From Clostridia bacterium (lineage in GTDB: Bacteria > Bacillota_A > Clostridia > Christensenellales > Aristaeellaceae): a stretch of DNA of 15,570 nt. Shown here one piece after another: positions 1 to 6,116 of this stretch (its first letter is position 1; every line of letters begins with the position of its first letter). The notes under the pieces were generated by a model. That model saw only the letters and a list, made by a program, of their open reading frames with translations. It was not told the DNA's origin and did not search any database. The position numbers were made by a program, and so were the translations under genes. The stretch spans positions 1 through 15,570 of the forward strand of contig JAFRJF010000154.1 in assembly GCA_017432405.1 (NCBI GenBank). The letters run 5' to 3'.

Positions 1-2
1 AG

Positions 3-107
3 AGTGGCCAATGCCGGTGTCTGTTTCGCTTGATGCTCCTTCTGGTCGTCCAGGGTTAGTTCTACGTTATTTATCTGCTGTATCTCTTGACAAAGAGGTA
101 CTACATA
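3..107 (-). pseudogene. Possible 5'-truncated coding scrap running off the left edge
   Basis: On the minus strand, 35 codons from 107 down to 3 are open and read like protein (they include VELTLDDQKEHQAKQTPALA). No ATG, GTG or TTG lies in frame between the inverted-repeat element at 110 and this stretch, so a start would have been lost or displaced when the element arrived. The end lies beyond the window. The QTPALA ending loosely recalls the N-terminal part of small transposon-encoded TnpW-type proteins, but this is from memory and weak. The opposite strand is also open here, so coding is not proven. Confidence 0.25.
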
Positions 108-109
108 AC

Positions 110-313
110 AGCCTTCCCCAGCAGGCGAAGCCTGCGTTTCAGGGGAAGGTGGCCCGCGTAGCGGGTCGGATGAGGTCGATCCCCCCGCGGTTACGCTGGT
201 TTGCACGCATCCTTCCAGGAGAACGACCTCATCCGTCTTTCAGTAAAAACGCAAGCGTTTTCACTGAAATCCACCTTCCCCTGAACCGGCAGCTTCGCTG
301 CCTGGGGAAGGCT
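110..313. repeat. MITE-like multi-palindromic repeat element
   Basis: The ends are perfect 12-bp inverted repeats: AGCCTTCCCCAG at 110-121 and CTGGGGAAGGCT at 302-313. Inside are two more perfect matching arms, 138-152 with 271-285 (TTCAGGGGAAGGTGG) and 167-178 with 224-235 (CGGATGAGGTCG). Each arm also carries small self-hairpins: GCAGGC/GCCTGC at 121-135, CCCGC/GCGGG at 153-165, a 15-bp stem with one mismatch at 238-269, and GGCAGC/GCTGCC at 288-302. The whole can fold as one long cruciform with side hairpins. No transposase is encoded, and I see no clear target-site duplication. Similar CCTTCCCC/GGGGAAGG palindromes are widespread in gut Clostridia (from memory). It probably moves in trans. 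Confidence 0.75.
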
Positions 314-370
314 TTGGGATGCCGCATCATCTCGCCAAATCAGAAGTTCCCTTTCCCCCCCATCAAGGGC

Positions 371-400
371 TTGACAAGTGAAGCGGTTTCCCTGTAAAAT
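371..400 (+). promoter_or_regulatory. Sigma-A promoter for the sugar kinase
   Basis: A perfect -35 box TTGACA at 371-376 is followed, after 18 nt, by TAAAAT at 395-400. The start of transcription should fall near 407. A small hairpin (CTCCG at 418-422, CGGAG at 428-432) lies in the short leader, before the ribosome binding site GGAGGA at 442-447. Confidence 0.7.
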
Positions 401-453
401 GATAAAGGAATGTTAAACTCCGCGAATCGGAGCATAATACCGGAGGACGCAAT

Positions 454-1356
454 ATGAAGATACTGAACTTTGGATCGCTGAACGTGGATTACGTGTATTC
501 GGTGGACTACTTTGTTCGCGCCGGGGAGACGCTGAAGGCCAATTCCCGGGAGGTTCTGCCCGGGGGCAAGGGGCTGAACCAGTCGGTGGCGCTGGCCCGG
601 GCCGGGGCAGAGGTCTATCACGCCGGCTGCATCGGCGCGGACGGTGAATTCCTGCGCGAGCTGCTGAACGCCAAAGGCGTGAACACCGACTACCTCCGCA
701 CCATCGACGGCATGCAGGGCCACACCATCATACAGGTGGACAAAAAGGGTGAGAACTGCATACTGCTCTATGGCGGCACCAATCGGAGCATCGGGGACAG
801 CCAGATCGACGAGACCCTGGCCCACTTCGGCCCCGGCGACTGGCTGGTGCTGCAAAACGAGGTTAACAGCCTGCCCCGCATCGTGGACGCGGCCTTCGCC
901 CGGGGCATGCGGATCGTGCTGAACCCCTCGCCCTACGAGGAGGGCTTGAAGGAAGTGAACTTCGACAAGCTGTCCTGGCTGCTGGTGAACGAGGTGGAGG
1001 CCTGCCAGTGCTCCGGCAGCGACGAGCCCGAGCGGGCCTGGGACGTGCTGCACGCGCGCTACCCCGGCCTGTCGGTGCTGATTACCCTGGGCCGCGCGGG
1101 CAGCATCGCCCACGCCGTGGGCCCCGAGGGCGTGGACACCGTCCGCCAGCAGGCCTTCCGGGCCGACGCGGTGGACACCACCGCGGCTGGCGACACCTTT
1201 ACCGGCTTCTTCATCGGCGGCCTTTCCGAGGGGCGTCCCCTGGCCGAGTGCATGCGCCGGGCCAGCATGGCCTCCGCCATCAGCGTCACCCGCATGGGCG
1301 CGGCGGTGTCCATACCGAAGGTGGAAGAGGTGGAATCGCGGCTGGCGGAGCTGTGA
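454..1356 (+). CDS. PfkB-family carbohydrate kinase, ribokinase-like
   Basis: This 300-residue protein has the length and motifs of the ribokinase/PfkB family, which phosphorylates a sugar hydroxyl with ATP in the cytoplasm. The substrate glycine motif PGGKG is at residues 36-40. The ATP-side signature DTTAAGDTFTGFF spans 241-253, with the presumed catalytic base Asp247. The LITLGRAG segment (209-216) matches the nucleotide-binding edge. The DTTAAGDTF form is typical of ribokinase, but without a neighbouring transporter or repressor the substrate (ribose, another pentose or a nucleoside sugar) is open. The ATG at 454 has GGAGGA 6 nt upstream and its own promoter, and a strong terminator follows, so it is probably monocistronic. 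Confidence 0.9.
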   Translation: MKILNFGSLNVDYVYSVDYFVRAGETLKANSREVLPGGKGLNQSVALARAGAEVYHAGCIGADGEFLRELLNAKGVNTDYLRTIDGMQGHTIIQVDKKGENCILLYGGTNRSIGDSQIDETLAHFGPGDWLVLQNEVNSLPRIVDAAFARGMRIVLNPSPYEEGLKEVNFDKLSWLLVNEVEACQCSGSDEPERAWDVLHARYPGLSVLITLGRAGSIAHAVGPEGVDTVRQQAFRADAVDTTAAGDTFTGFFIGGLSEGRPLAECMRRASMASAISVTRMGAAVSIPKVEEVESRLAEL

Positions 1357-1370
1357 GACCCATTGGATGA

Positions 1371-1433
1371 CCCAATACAAAACAGGCTTGCAGGGCATTG
1401 GTCCCACAAGCCTGTTTTGTATTGGGGCTTTTT
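1371..1433 (+). terminator. Rho-independent terminator with 20-bp perfect stem
   Basis: CCCAATACAAAACAGGCTTG (1371-1390) pairs without mismatch with 1407-1426 around a 16-nt loop, followed by a T run at 1429-1433. It lies between convergent genes. It should stop the kinase transcript; in the other direction no T run follows the stem. The T run touches the stop codon of the facing DUF2284 gene. Confidence 0.85.
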
Positions 1434-1972
1434 CACTCCAGCAGAAAGCAACTGGTATACGCGATGGACTGGGGCCCGTAGTAATATCCCAGCCCGTTGG
1501 CCTTGCAGGTGTCCATCACCACCAGGCCGCAGGCCTCCATCGACGACACGCGCTTTTCGGGAAAGCGGCAGGGGGCGTCGGGATAGGTGCATTCCCTGCA
1601 GCGGGTGCAGGTGCCCGCGCCCAAAGCCAGCAGGCCCGGCCATTTCTCCAGCAGCTTCTCGTGTAGGACGCCAAAGTGTTCCTTGTGGGCGGCCTCGGCC
1701 TCCATCATGCCCTCAAAGTCCATGGAATCCTCCACCTCGCCCACGGTCTGCACCAGTATGCCCCGGCTGTACTGCGCGAAACGCTGCCGCAGCTCCTCCA
1801 ATTCCCCGCAGGCGGGGGGACAGCTCCAGTTCTTGCCGTAGGCGCGACAGGTGTTGGCGCTGCACATCGCCCGCACCTCGTCCCTCAGCTCCAAAGTCGA
1901 TACGTCCAGCGGCGCGCTGTGGGTAAACCCCGCCTCCGCGGCCATGGCCGCCAGCTCTTCCATATTCAGCAT
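1433..1972 (-). CDS. DUF2284 cysteine-rich putative metal-binding protein
   Basis: This is a 179-residue soluble protein of the DUF2284 family, whose function is unknown. Cysteines fall in two groups: C37, C42, C51 and C55 around the family motif NWSCPP, and C122, C125, C128 and C134 in a CxxCxxCx5C array ending PCRFPEK. Further cysteines are at 148, 156 and 175. The arrangement suggests metal or Fe-S cluster binding (inference). I chose the ATG at 1972 because GGGAGG sits 7-8 nt upstream; an ATG at 1987 in the same frame would add five residues but has a poorer site. It starts 15 nt after the corrinoid-activator gene and is very likely co-transcribed with it, suggesting a shared redox or cofactor role. 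Confidence 0.88.
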   Translation of the reverse strand: MLNMEELAAMAAEAGFTHSAPLDVSTLELRDEVRAMCSANTCRAYGKNWSCPPACGELEELRQRFAQYSRGILVQTVGEVEDSMDFEGMMEAEAAHKEHFGVLHEKLLEKWPGLLALGAGTCTRCRECTYPDAPCRFPEKRVSSMEACGLVVMDTCKANGLGYYYGPQSIAYTSCFLLE

Positions 1973-1987
1973 GACAAGACCTCCCAT

Positions 1988-3700
1988 TCAATCCTCGTCC
2001 TCGTCCTCAAAGTTCAGCTGCTCCACAAACTCGTCCTGGAATTCCGGCAGCGTGGCCAGCTCCAGGAATTCGGTGGTCCGGGCCAGCGTCTCGGCCTCGG
2101 CCCAGGCGGCAGCGTCCGTCAGGGCCAGCTTCGCCCCCGCCCCGGCGGCGTTGCCCACGGGAACGATCCTCTGCCTCAGCTCGGCGGGGATCAGCCCGAT
2201 GGCGCAGGCGCTGTCCGGGTTGATGTAGTTGCCGAAGGCCCCGGCGATGTCCACCTCTTCGATGTCGTCGATTGCAACGCCCATGCGCCCGGCCATCAGC
2301 CGCAGCCCTGCGGCCATGGCCGCCTTCGCCAGCTGCACCTCCCGCACGTCCTTCTGGGTCAGGTAGACGCCGGTATCCCCGATGTCGTAGCGGTCTCCCG
2401 CCGCCAGCCTGCCGGTGCCGTCCATATCACCGGATTCCAGCAGTACCGCCACCAGGTCCACCAGGCCGGAGCCGCAGATGCCCTGTGCCGGGCCCTCGCC
2501 GATGACGTGCCAGCGCAGCGCGCCGCCCTCCAGCCAGGCGTGGTCGATGGCCCCGTCCGCGCCGCGCATGCCGCAGGTGATCTTCGCGCCCTCGAAGGCC
2601 GGGCCGGCGGCGGTGGAGCAGGCGACGCGCCGGTGCCGGTTGCCCAGCACCAGCTCGCCGTTGGTGCCGATGTCGATCATCAGGGTCAGCTTCTCCCGGC
2701 GCAGCCAGTCGCCGCTGAGCAGGCAGGCCACGGTGTCCGCGCCCACGAAGCCCCCGATCACCGGCAGCATCATAAGCAGCGCCTCCGGGTTCGCCCCGAT
2801 GCCCCACTCCGAAGCCCGCAGCGCCAGCGGCTGGCTGAGGGTGGGGTTATAGGGGGCCTTCACCAGCGAATCCGGCGCGATGCCCAGGAACAGGTGGTGC
2901 ATGGCGGTGTTGCCCGCCAGGGAGACGGCGAACACCCGCTGCCGGGGCACGCCCGCCTTTTCGCACATATCCCCCAGCATGCCGTCGATGGCATTGCGGG
3001 CGCACAGCGACAGCGCCTCCACGCCGTTTTGCAGCGCGTAGTCGGCCCGGGAGATCACGTCGCCGCCGTACTGGGCCTGGGGGTTGCGCGTGCCGTCGGC
3101 CACGGCCACCCTTTTATCGTTGACATCGATGAGATATCCGGCGATGGAGGTGGTGCCCAGGTCGAAGGCGGCCATGTAGAGCTGCGGCGCTTCCGCGCAG
3201 ATCTCCAGCACCCACCCCTCAGAAACAACCGCCCACACGTCGCCCTTTTGCGCCGTCAGCAGGCTGCCCAGCGACGCACACAGCCGGGGGTTTGGCCCGG
3301 CCACGGGGATGCCCGCATCCTTCAGCGCGCCGACCAGCCGCGCCCAGTCAGCGGAGCTCTCGCCCCTGGGGCAGGGCGGCACGGTCAGCCGCACGACCTT
3401 GACGATGGGATTCCAGCTGCCCGAAATGGCCTCGGCATCGGTCAGCACCCGCAGATCGCCGCCCTTGCCCGCTGCCCGGACTTCCATCTCGCCGTTCACC
3501 GGGGTCTGGCACATCAGCACCTCATGCCATTCGGCCTCCCCCGCGCTCCGAACTTCGCAGCGACACTTTCCGCAGGTTCCCCGCCCCCCGCAGGGCGCGT
3601 CCGCCTCCAGCCCCGCCGCGATCCGCGCCTGAAGCAGCGTCGTCCCCGCCGGGACGCGAACCTCGCGGTTTTCGTCTGTGAATCGAACCGTATATTCCAT
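1988..3700 (-). CDS. RACo-like reductive activator of corrinoid proteins (2Fe-2S + ASKHA ATPase)
   Basis: This 570-residue protein has an N-terminal [2Fe-2S] ferredoxin domain (about 1-80) with ligands C37, C43, C46 and C64 in CGGRGTCGKC...C spacing. A linker domain follows, then an ASKHA/DUF4445 ATPase domain from about 175: FDLGTTSIAG at 179-188, then LMIDIGTNGEL, GICGSGLVDL and DIAGAFGNYI blocks. This is the architecture of RACo/RamA-type proteins, which use ATP hydrolysis and the Fe-S cluster to reduce inactive Co(II) corrinoid methyltransferase partners to Co(I). The ATG at 3700 follows GAGAGGGTGA; upstream in-frame starts would overlap the preceding gene. It lies 13 nt after the AAA-ATPase gene and 15 nt before the DUF2284 gene. 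No corrinoid protein or methyltransferase is in the window, so the client is unknown. Confidence 0.9.
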   Translation of the reverse strand: MEYTVRFTDENREVRVPAGTTLLQARIAAGLEADAPCGGRGTCGKCRCEVRSAGEAEWHEVLMCQTPVNGEMEVRAAGKGGDLRVLTDAEAISGSWNPIVKVVRLTVPPCPRGESSADWARLVGALKDAGIPVAGPNPRLCASLGSLLTAQKGDVWAVVSEGWVLEICAEAPQLYMAAFDLGTTSIAGYLIDVNDKRVAVADGTRNPQAQYGGDVISRADYALQNGVEALSLCARNAIDGMLGDMCEKAGVPRQRVFAVSLAGNTAMHHLFLGIAPDSLVKAPYNPTLSQPLALRASEWGIGANPEALLMMLPVIGGFVGADTVACLLSGDWLRREKLTLMIDIGTNGELVLGNRHRRVACSTAAGPAFEGAKITCGMRGADGAIDHAWLEGGALRWHVIGEGPAQGICGSGLVDLVAVLLESGDMDGTGRLAAGDRYDIGDTGVYLTQKDVREVQLAKAAMAAGLRLMAGRMGVAIDDIEEVDIAGAFGNYINPDSACAIGLIPAELRQRIVPVGNAAGAGAKLALTDAAAWAEAETLARTTEFLELATLPEFQDEFVEQLNFEDEDED

Positions 3701-3713
3701 GATGGTCACCCTC

Positions 3714-5285
3714 TCAACGCCTGTTGCCTTCCCACTTTTCAATCCTGCACACATATTCCCTGCTGTCCCTGTCGTAGCTGATCCCGACCAGAAGCAGCTC
3801 TCCCCCGAAGTCCTTCACGCCCTCGGCATAGCCCTTCTCCTTAATCTGTCGGATCGCTGTATCGGCATTCTTGTTCCATTTGAGCTCCACCAGCAATGCG
3901 GGCACACCCTCACCCTGCTTCGGTAAATAAACGATGTCCGCATATCCTTCCCCTGAGGCCAGCTCTTCCAGCTTCAAATAATGATCCTTATAGGCAAAGT
4001 ACGCCACCTGAATCACCGCCCGGAGGGAATCCTCACGGTTTGCATTCAGAGGATTGGTGGTTTCCCGGTGAACCTTCCCGATCTGCGCTGCGACCTTTGC
4101 CTCATCCCCGTGAATCGTATCCATGATCAGCTGGTCGCTCTCCTGGACCCGCTTCATGGTTGCCTCATTTTTCGTCTCCCTTAAGGTCCGCTCAAATTCC
4201 AGCCGAATCTCTTCATTGGGAATGCGAACCGTCCGCTTGTCCTGGTTATAGGCGAGGTAGCCCAGGTGAACGAACATCGTCAGCGCGGCGTCCCTCGTCT
4301 CATACGTCAGATCGTTGTTGTAGCCCATTGTATCAATCTCGATCTCCACGCCGCCCATGAGCTCGATGACCGCCTGGCGAAGGCCGTCCACGTCCCATTT
4401 GATATATTTCAGGAGATTGTCCGCCGCGGAGGACTGGGACCAGTAAGAGCCGAACCGCCCCTTGCGGGAGGCTCTCATAACTGAATTCGGATTATAGACA
4501 GGCCCGACGACAGGCATTTCATACCCATCATACCAGCGCTTCATCTCCGAGAACGCAACCCCGTATTCCCCGCACAGCGCTTTGACCTCTGCCTCTGTGA
4601 AGCCCACGTACTCTTCAAACATCTCGGCATCCAGCATCGTATACTCTTCAAAATCGGAGAGCGCTGATTGCGTCAGCATCTTTTTAATGGGCAGTATACC
4701 CGTCATATAGACAGCGGCAAACAGCTTAGCGGTCGTCGCGCTGCTCTTGAACAGCATCCTCAGAAACAACAGATAGGCTTCCACTGCCGTTTCGCCAAAT
4801 TCACGAATCGGCGCGTCCCATTCATCGATGATCATGATGAACCTTCTGCCGGTTTTACCAACGGCGCCTATGAGCGTCTCGTCAAAGGCGTTGCCCGGAC
4901 GGATATCCGGATACGAGAGCAAAAGCTCCTCGGTAACGGCATTCACGAGAAACCGGACGAAATCTCCCGGCTCTGCCTTCCCGATGATATTTGTCATATC
5001 GATGTAGATCACATCGTATTTATTGATATGCTGTTCGTAGCTGTCTGTTTTTGATATCTTCAGGTCCTTGAAAAGCGCATGGGAATCGACGGTTCTGTCG
5101 TAATATGCACAGAGCATCTGAGCCGCATAGGACTTTCCAAAGCGACGCGGACGACTGATGCAGCTCAGATTGATCGCTGTATCGATGGTGCCGTTGACCA
5201 CGTCGATCAGGCCGGTCTTATCGACATATTTTGATTTCAGGGCTCGGGCAAAGCCGCTGTTTCCCGGATTCAGATAGGTTCCCAT
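3714..5285 (-). CDS. AAA-ATPase-like / PD-(D/E)XK nuclease superfamily protein
   Basis: This is a 523-residue protein of the family with an N-terminal predicted AAA-ATPase domain and a C-terminal PD-(D/E)XK nuclease-fold domain. Visible motifs are the Walker A-like RPRRFGKS at 45-52, Walker B IIDEWD at 152-157, MTGILPIKK at 194-202, WYDGY at 251-255 and PVYNPNSV at 262-269. The nuclease core shows D450, then VELKW at 466-470 and Q480 with IKEKGY. The biochemical role of this family is not established; such genes are multicopy and accessory in many gut bacteria. The ATG at 5285 has GGAGGTG about 6 nt upstream. The gene is visibly less GC-biased than its neighbours, which suggests transfer. It may be co-transcribed with the RACo-like gene 13 nt downstream. 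Confidence 0.9.
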   Translation of the reverse strand: MGTYLNPGNSGFARALKSKYVDKTGLIDVVNGTIDTAINLSCISRPRRFGKSYAAQMLCAYYDRTVDSHALFKDLKISKTDSYEQHINKYDVIYIDMTNIIGKAEPGDFVRFLVNAVTEELLLSYPDIRPGNAFDETLIGAVGKTGRRFIMIIDEWDAPIREFGETAVEAYLLFLRMLFKSSATTAKLFAAVYMTGILPIKKMLTQSALSDFEEYTMLDAEMFEEYVGFTEAEVKALCGEYGVAFSEMKRWYDGYEMPVVGPVYNPNSVMRASRKGRFGSYWSQSSAADNLLKYIKWDVDGLRQAVIELMGGVEIEIDTMGYNNDLTYETRDAALTMFVHLGYLAYNQDKRTVRIPNEEIRLEFERTLRETKNEATMKRVQESDQLIMDTIHGDEAKVAAQIGKVHRETTNPLNANREDSLRAVIQVAYFAYKDHYLKLEELASGEGYADIVYLPKQGEGVPALLVELKWNKNADTAIRQIKEKGYAEGVKDFGGELLLVGISYDRDSREYVCRIEKWEGNRR

Positions 5286-5357
5286 GCGCTCACCTCCAGC
5301 GCCTATAGCTTACCATAAAAGCGCAAGGGATGCAAGGGGAAACACGGCAGTGAAGGC

Positions 5358-5402
5358 GCAGAAAGCCTCCCCTCTGCCGGGATAACCCGATGGGGGGAGG
5401 CT
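5358..5402 (-). terminator. Probable terminator of a relic gene
   Basis: AGCCTCCCC (5364-5372) pairs with GGGGAGGCT (5394-5402), with an internal GC-rich loop. On the minus strand the stem is followed only by TTTC, so the T run is weak. It lies 18 nt past a minus-strand stop codon (5421-5423) that ends a short coding relic, which is where a terminator would be expected. Confidence 0.35.
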
Positions 5403-5420
5403 ATGGAATGGTTCGAACGA

Positions 5421-5490
5421 TTATTCTGCCAGCGGCAAGCGTATGTCCTCCTGCGGCAGCTCTTCCGGCAGCTCAATGGGTTCACCCGGA
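5421..5490 (-). pseudogene. Possible C-terminal gene relic next to an inverted repeat
   Basis: On the minus strand the codons before the TAA at 5421-5423 read as a plausible acidic, proline-rich protein end (PGEPIELPEELPQEDIRL, then PLAE and stop). Reading upstream, the frame enters the inverted repeat at 5491-5562 and meets a stop a few codons in. A terminator-like hairpin lies just downstream. This fits the tail of a gene whose body was lost when the repeat arrived. It is too short to identify, and chance cannot be excluded. Confidence 0.3.
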
Positions 5491-5562
5491 GTCAACAGGG
5501 ACGGTTCTTATTGACTGCTTCATCAGGTATAAATGTAGTCATTTGGAACCGTCCCTGCTGAC
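5491..5562. repeat. 72-bp inverted-repeat element of the GACGGTTC type
   Basis: GTCAACAGGGACGGTTC (5491-5507) is matched in inverted orientation by GAACCGTCCCTGCTGAC (5546-5562), 16 of 17 positions. The 38-nt centre is AT-rich. Elements with GGGACGGTTC/GAACCGTCCC ends are common short palindromic repeats in Firmicutes and are often thought to be moved by REP-associated IS200-like transposases (from memory). No transposase is present here. The element begins 3 nt past the stop codon of the YgiT-type gene. Confidence 0.7.
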
Positions 5563-5565
5563 CGG

Positions 5566-5793
5566 TCACGCCACCCTGGAATAGTCCGTCACAGTCAGCT
5601 CCTGCATCCTGCTCTTGGCCTCACTGGTAATCTTCTCCAGCTTTTCCATGACGCTGTCCGAATAATACTTTGCTCCGCACTGTTCGCATTCTTCACAAGG
5701 AACGTTTTTTACGATCAAAATGCATCCTTTGTAGTTTGCCAGAAAGGTATCCAGGCTTGGCTTGACCGTCTTGCATTTACAGAACATGCACAT
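5566..5793 (-). CDS. YgiT-type zinc finger protein (antitoxin-like)
   Basis: This small 75-residue protein has the YgiT/MqsA N-terminal zinc-binding pattern: an N-terminal CMFCKCK group (C2, C5, C7) and a second pair in VPCEECEQCGAKYYSD around residues 31-46. It ends in the family-like TVTDYSRVA. The helix-turn-helix domain that lets full-length MqsA bind DNA is absent, as is usual for these short forms. In many genomes they are paired with a DUF4258 or MqsR-like toxin gene; here no such gene is on either side. The ATG at 5793 has an excellent site (GAGGAGG, 9 nt upstream). An ATG two codons later is a possible alternative start but would drop C2. A promoter and a palindrome lie upstream. Confidence 0.85.
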   Translation of the reverse strand: MCMFCKCKTVKPSLDTFLANYKGCILIVKNVPCEECEQCGAKYYSDSVMEKLEKITSEAKSRMQELTVTDYSRVA

Positions 5794-5843
5794 GTGTTAT
5801 TTCCTCCTCGTCTTTAGGTCGGCTTCAAATTTCAGAATATTTG

Positions 5844-5868
5844 GAATATACACAGTCACTATATATTC
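5844..5868. promoter_or_regulatory. Palindrome GAATATA-N11-TATATTC in the leader of the YgiT-type gene
   Basis: GAATATA (5844-5850) and TATATTC (5862-5868) form an interrupted palindrome. An overlapping 8-bp pair, CAGAATAT (5833-5840) and ATATTCTG (5863-5870), uses the same right arm. It lies between the predicted promoter and the start codon, so it could be an operator or a leader hairpin. The sequence does not match the MqsA operator (AACCT-N3-AGGTT), and AT-rich DNA makes chance palindromes easy. Confidence 0.3.
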
Positions 5869-5925
5869 TGATTTCGTCAATCTGCATCATGCAACCTGCC
5901 TTGTTGCGCTTGATCTTTAGTCTCC

Positions 5926-5954
5926 ATTATATGCAGATACGTCAGAAATAGCAA
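5926..5954 (-). promoter_or_regulatory. Sigma-A promoter for the YgiT-type gene
   Basis: Read on the minus strand, TTGCTA (5954-5949) is followed after 17 nt by a perfect TATAAT (5931-5926). Transcription would start near 5919 and give a leader of about 125 nt. The region 5794-6116 otherwise holds this promoter, the leader palindrome, the divergent galM promoter and a short palindrome TGCATCATGCA at 5883-5893. I see no RNA gene or further coding sequence in it. Confidence 0.6.
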
Positions 5955-6025
5955 GGGAAAATTCTCACGGGAAAAGCGACCCCGGCAGTATCAATAGTAT
6001 CATATCTTTATTTCCCAATCTCCCC

Positions 6026-6054
6026 TTGAATTTCCGCCTAAAACGATGTATTAT
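6026..6054 (+). promoter_or_regulatory. Sigma-A promoter for galM-gltX-trmH
   Basis: TTGAAT (6026-6031), a 17-nt spacer and TATTAT (6049-6054) make a good promoter; an overlapping TATAAT lies at 6055-6060 with unsuitable spacing. Transcription should start near 6061, about 56 nt before the galM ATG. Confidence 0.65.
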
Positions 6055-6116
6055 TATAATAAGAAAATATGGCCCCTTTGCGGCACATCCGCGGGGCATG
6101 AAAGGAAGTATTCAAC

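Noticed and set aside
11..397. A plus-strand open frame of 128 codons across the left intergenic region
   Set aside because: It runs straight through the palindromic element and the kinase promoter, has no ribosome binding site and reads as repeat translation.
313..412. Minus-strand open stretch right of the palindromic element, possibly the other half of the gene scrap at 3-107
   Set aside because: It reads fairly protein-like, but removing the element between its terminal repeats does not restore a common frame, no target duplication is seen, and the stretch coincides with a strong plus-strand promoter.
340..1407. Long minus-strand open frame opposite the sugar kinase
   Set aside because: It is the mirror of a clear PfkB-family gene in GC-rich DNA; its His/Val/Gly-rich translation has no recognisable motif.
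1676..3781. Plus-strand open frame of 701 codons opposite the corrinoid activator
   Set aside because: It is an antisense shadow with low-complexity Arg/His/Gln/Gly composition, while the minus strand encodes complete 2Fe-2S and ASKHA motifs.
5303..5485. Minus-strand 60-codon open frame left of the YgiT-type gene
   Set aside because: It is in a different frame from the relic tail, has no ribosome binding site, and runs through the terminator-like hairpin; the composition is Arg/Ser/Pro-rich.
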